In this document: piece after piece, positions 28,101 to 34,100 of the stretch
Layout: the number at the start of each line of letters is the position of its first letter
How positions within the stretch are numbered: position 1 is the stretch's first letter
From: Callipepla californica brunnescens
Taxonomy: Eukaryota; Chordata; Aves; Galliformes; Odontophoridae
Direction of reading: 5' to 3'
DNA: 64,000 nucleotides
Assembly (NCBI GenBank): GCA_023055505.1
Contig: JALIRH010000010.1
Span: 5,023,501 to 5,087,500, forward strand
Notes under the pieces: generated by a model
What the model saw: the letters and a program-made list of their open reading frames with translations, nothing else
The model's database searches: none
Told to the model about the DNA's origin: nothing
Translations under genes and position numbers: made by a program

Positions 28101-31100
28101 GCAGTCACAATACAAGCTCATCCCTGTAATATACAAACTATTGGCCACTTAATACTGCCCCTAGGGTGATGTTATAACTATGACATGTCTGCAGTAATCA
28201 CAGGGGAGATACCCAGAACATCCAGCATGCACTTCTTCAAAGATGTTTTGGTTTTCAGAAGCAAAGGGCCTCCTGTTCTGTTTCTTCACTTCCTGGTATT
28301 ATACTGCCTTCCAACAACCATGGTCTCTCACTTAGGAAGAAAGTAAGAAAAGGCAGACAGAAGGCTTTAGTAATGCAGTGTTTGGACATCAGTTGTTTGG
28401 GAAAAAAAATACAAGAACAAAGAAACAAACAAAAAAAAGGGTTATAGACTTGTTTTGATTTCTGATATGTGGTATTGATGATACACTACTGACTATGCAG
28501 TTCCCTGCTTTATTTCAGTAACTGAGATGTGGCTGAGCTGCTGCATTGTTCTTCAACTGCCTCTACCACATTTTTTTTTTTTTTTTAATCTTTCAGTGCC
28601 TAATCCTTGTAAAGATATCTGCAGCCATCTCTGCTTGTTGAGACCAGGAGGATATACCTGTGCTTGTCCTCAAGGGACTCGGTTTGTAGAAGGCAGCAGC
28701 ACGGAGTGTGATGCAGGTAAAATATTTTGTGAATCTGAAAATAAAGCAGAGGAAGTTTTTCTTTAATACAAATGCATTACTGAGTTAGAAATTTAAAGGG
28801 ATGAGCTGACTGATAGATTAGATATTTTTAAGTCAGGATATATGGCTATTATCCTCAGTTATCTGTGTTTTGTGGTCAGCTTGTGTACTTCATATAATCT
28901 CTTTGTATGCGATTTGTAAAATAGATATAGGAATACCATTCTAATGTCCAGACTCAGCTGCAAAACTGTTTACAGTTCCTAATTTTTTTTTTTAGTTTCA
29001 AAATAATATTTTCAAAATGCATTGATTTCAGATCTGGGGAATTTCTGACAAACTGTGATTTAATAAAATCACTTGTGTTCACGAACAAGCTACTGCATGA
29101 TCGGTATAATAGAGTATGTTAGAAACGGGAAATAAAGTTTACAGGACTTGTAGTATGAACAAAGATAACTTATGGATAATCATATACTGGACAGCCTTTT
29201 TAGCACTAAAGGTTAGTGCTTGGTTGTTATATAGCAGCAGAGCTGCTCATAGTGCTTCCAAAAGCACCAATAAAATAGAATTACTGTTTTTCCTAAAAAG
29301 AAGGCATACTGCTGCAGGATTTCTGTTTCTTCAGCACTCTCAGCTTACAATGGCACAAAGAGTAGTCAAAATGTCCTTGTCCTTGCAACATCTCTCTAAT
29401 AAGTTAAGCTTATAACATTATGTCTGGGATCTTTTCCAGTTTCTTTTTGCATGTACACAGCATTTCCTCTTGCTTTCATCTTTTTAATAATTAGTGATGC
29501 TGGTTTCTGTTGCCACAAAATGTGACCTGCAAAGAGCTAGTGGCTGATCTAATAATGAACGAAAGTATACAGTGCACCTTTAGATTAGAATAAGTAGCAC
29601 TGTTTATTGTTTGCTATTGATTGCCGTGAATGCACTGCCATCCACTGATTTTCTGGATAAGTACATGGCAGCTTGCTAGCCCATTATGTTATTATAAGCC
29701 ATATTTTATAAAGAATATTTTATTTTATTATAAGCCATTATTTTCTGCTAACAATTTTTACTTCATTTAGAATGCATTTATTTGACGGGGGGAAAAAAAA
29801 AGCAAAGCTGCTGAAAAGTAGCCTGTAAGTTTGTGTGTGTAAGTTCTGAATAAATAAACAAAATGCTTTATGGCATTACTTATTTTGCTGAAGATGTTCT
29901 GATAATACATGTGGCTTTCAATTTTTGCAGCTATTGAGTCCCCTCCCACAATGCCACCAGCATGCAGGTGCATGTATGGAGGAACGTGCTATATAGATGA
30001 AAGTGGTCTTCCAAAATGCAAGTGAGTCAGTAGGTTGTTACAGTAGTTTGGGGTCAGATTGTGTTGATTTTGTCATGCACAGTCCATTCAAGGCTTTTAA
30101 ATGTGCTGGAACTGATTCAGAAAAATATCATACTTTGTCAAGAGCACGTTTATAGCAATCACAGAAAAATTTCATAAGCATAAAAATATTAGTAAATAAG
30201 CAATGTAAAATTGTATCTGTTTGGGAAATAAGTCAGAAAGGCAAACCTCTGCGAAGACTAGTAAAATGTTATGCCAAAAATTTTTAATGGAAAAGAAAGG
30301 CTCAGTAAATACATCTTGAAAGAGCCACTAGGTGCCACCAGTGATCCAATGAAACGAAACTGTTTGAATAAAGGACTAGTTTTCTGACTCAGCAATTTTT
30401 ATTTCCACTTCTTATTCCAAGCAGGCATATTATCTTTACAGTCAGTGAAACATTACTTAAGCACATGGTTAATTTATGGAAAGTGGATATATTACATAAT
30501 ATATAGAATATAGTAATGAGGCTGAGATTCTGTATTCAGTAGAAGTCTTGTCAGTCAGCTGTTCTTATATTTACAGATGCTTTTATGGCTACACTGGGAA
30601 TTACTGTGAAATAGGATTGTCAAAGGGAGTGCCTCCTGGAACAAGTAAGCTTCAAGTATATATTACAGTTAATGTTTTGAGTTAAGGAATGTGTAATACC
30701 TCACAGTGATACCTGTGGAAGAACAAGCTTATAATTCACTGGGTTTTGCTTGCTTGAATGTTTGCTTATTCTTCTGTCTTTGATAGCAGCAGTAGCAGTG
30801 CTGTTGACAGTCATACTAATCATAATAATTGGAGTGTTAGCGGTTGGAGGCTTCTTTAACTACAGACGGACAGGCTCCATTTTACCAGCACTTCCCAAAC
30901 TACCGAGGTATGTTTCAAAGACTTTCATGGCTGAGCACTGAGAATATATTTATGCTTAAATATTTCTGAAAAATCTTGTTTGCCATGTGCCTGTTCTGCT
31001 GGAGTATGGCAACAGCAGTGTTGAAGCAATTTCATTTGAGTGAATTTATACATTTGTCTGTAAATGAACACTGAAGTAAGAGTACTCAAAATGTAGCTTC

Positions 31101-34100
31101 TTGCACCCGTTTGGTGTCTACATAGGCACATATGAAGATGTGTGATCATTCTGAATGGGGTAACAGGTTAGAAAAACTGCTGAACTAATGCAGACATATA
31201 AATCATAATGCTCTCATTAGTTTGCTTATAGCCATCACAAATCACAAGTGACAACTATGGTTAGAAGAACAACTAAAAGAAACTCTTTTATAAGCTTCCT
31301 TCCTGCATATTATGTTCCTTTTTTTGTAGCTTAAGCAGTCTTGTAAAATCAACTGAAAATGGCAATGGGGTAACTTTCCGATCCGGTGCAGATGTAAGCA
31401 TGGACATAGGAGGTTCTGTTTTTGGAGGAGACTCTGCTATAGACAGAGCAATGCAAATGGTAAGATTTAGCTCTGAAATGTAGACGTATTTCAGTTTTAT
31501 CCTTTCTGTGTCGTTTATAGCTGACATAGGGAAGTCTTTGCTGTAAAAAAAAGCATAGTGAGGTGATAAATGTGTTCTAGAAAAAAAAAAGAAATTGGAG
31601 TATTGAAAGATAACTTTCTTAATTAGATTTTTATAAACTGAAAGCAAGGACAGATGCAGACTGTTCTTCAAAATAACATGACTGGCATTTCTCAAGATTT
31701 ACATGATAGGAATTAAGTCAGTTACCTGCTTTACTATTTCACCTTATTCTGAGTGAATACAGTGAGTTAATTAGACAAATGAAAATATTGCAGGGAGGAA
31801 TTTCTTGAGGGCCTTCATGCTCTGTAGAACACATAAAAGTGTAGTTTTCAATTCACATTTGTGTGTTGGAAAATTCAGAAGTGAAATTCAGCATGAACCA
31901 CAGAATATACTACTTAGCACAGCAACTTGTATACTTGGACTGTTTCTTATTCTAGTGGTTTAAGCAAATCCAGTTTAAGAGTTTTGAGGACATCATCAAG
32001 TGTAACTCCATGTTTTGTTAGGCCTTTCTGAGAAATAGCACATCCTTATGTTTTCCTGTTCTGTATAGTTTTCCTATGGAAGAAAATATTTCCAGTTTAC
32101 TACAGTACGTATAATTGCTCAAAAGATTTTTCCTTCTACAAAAGTCTCAATCATGTTTGAATAGTAAGCACTCGCTGCAAAGTTTGCATTGGAAACTCCC
32201 TCAATTTTTAATGTTAAATTTCAAATGTAGCTGACAATACAGTGAAATGAAACAGCTAGTGAAGACAAGTTCATAATATGTGTATCCAACCTTTTTCCAG
32301 ACAAACACTGATTGTTAAAACTAAGCAGCTTTTGTAATGAAACAGCCATGTGAACATTTCAGTAAATACTGGGAAATAGCTCTAGACTTGAATATTGCAT
32401 CATTCTTTTTCATGTGTGGAAAAGCTTCATGGTACTTTCCATCTTTCTGGCCTACTGTTGATGTCCAGTTTTTATATTGCTTGTAACATCCAGGTCTGGG
32501 TACAAGCTATTTCTCTTTCAGTGGCATTCTCATTCAGTGCTCTAGATATTCAAGCTTGCAATAATAATGATAATAATAAAAGTACTTGGAAAAAAATGCA
32601 AAGGGTTTGCTTTATGGCAGCAAAGAATTGTTGGAAATATTTTTTAAACTTTTAACATTGCTTATGCATACATGGATATTGGAATGTTGAAGGGATGCTT
32701 TTCAATGTTGCTGTTCTTAGCCAATCTAGGCTGAATTGAGAGAGGCAGATGTGAAACTTTTTGCTGTGAGGCATTTGCTTACGGAAATAAGGCAGGTTTA
32801 AAGAACTTGCTGAAGTACTCTTCTCATTTTATTTCCTGTTATTCTTGTGGGCTGTGACAAGCAGCAGGTTAACTGGTTAACTGAGCCTGGGCAGGATTTT
32901 GCACTGCTTTCATTACCATTCTAGCTGTTAAGGCTTGACTGGCTAGCCCTGGGTGGCTATGCCTGAGTGGTACTGAATACTTTTAAAATGAATTAATCCC
33001 TTTTATTTATACATCAGATGCTGCTTGTTAGTTTGTTTGACAGTCTGAAGCCTCTACAATGAAATACTTATTTTTGAATTATGTTTATTTTGATAATTCC
33101 TCCGTATTGAAGGTGTGATTTATTTCCCCATCATAAAATACTCTGAGTCAATAAGTCAACTGTTTTTTCTGTGTCATTTTTTTTTAAATTTTTTCAGCTA
33201 GGAATTGGAGTAATGCTGGAACACAGCATGGTCTTTGCTGTTAAGTGAGAGTGTAAAATAATATATAATAAACTTGACACTGTACTTTCAATAGATGCTA
33301 GATTTTGTCTAACCCTATATGAAAGTAAGCATGGATTTTCTCCTGTGAAGAACTGGGATTATAAAGTTGTTCCTGGGAGTGTGGAGATATATGGAGATGT
33401 TTGCTGTTCTGGAGTTACTGACTTTTTTTTCTTTTCCTCCGAAGAATGAAAACTTTGCAGTAGAGTCAGGGAAACAGCCAATCACATTTGAAAATCCAAT
33501 GTATGCAACCAGAGATAGTGGAGCTGGTGGAACCAGTGCAGTTACAGTCGTTCAACCAACACAGGTAAGAGAAACTTAGGATTGCCTTTCACATTTCATT
33601 TTTCTTACAACTTTCTTTTCTTTGAAGAAAGTTAAATTGCCTTTTTTTCCCTCCAGGTGGCAGGAGCTGGTAGTATGGAAAATGAAAATTTTGAAAATCC
33701 TGTGTATGCTTCTGCAGTATCTACTCGGCCAAAGGAACCTCCTCCAACTACAGACACACCTCAGGTAGTTCTACAGCTGTCTTTTTTGGTTTGTGCTCAA
33801 AATCAGAGGAATTGAGTTGTGAGAGAAACTGCAGTATAGTTTCTGCGCTATGTGAGTAGTGCCATCAGGTTGGCACATACAGTGTTTGAAGTGCAACTAA
33901 GTATTTAAATGACTTCTAAGCTGGTCAGGAAATGAAAGAAAAGGAATGCAAGTGCAGAATGGCCATGGGCACACAATAGAGATCTGCTGAGGTTAAAAAC
34001 CCTGACTGGCTCACCGAGATAGCAAGATTGGAATAGAGGATCTCCTTTCACTGTCTGCTGTGATCCATTTTGAAGGCAAATACGAGTCAGAAAATTGTAA

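Noticed and set aside
29116..29415. 99-codon frame in an LRP2 intron
   Set aside because: There is no homology and no suitable splice sites in phase; the LRP2 frame is continuous without it.
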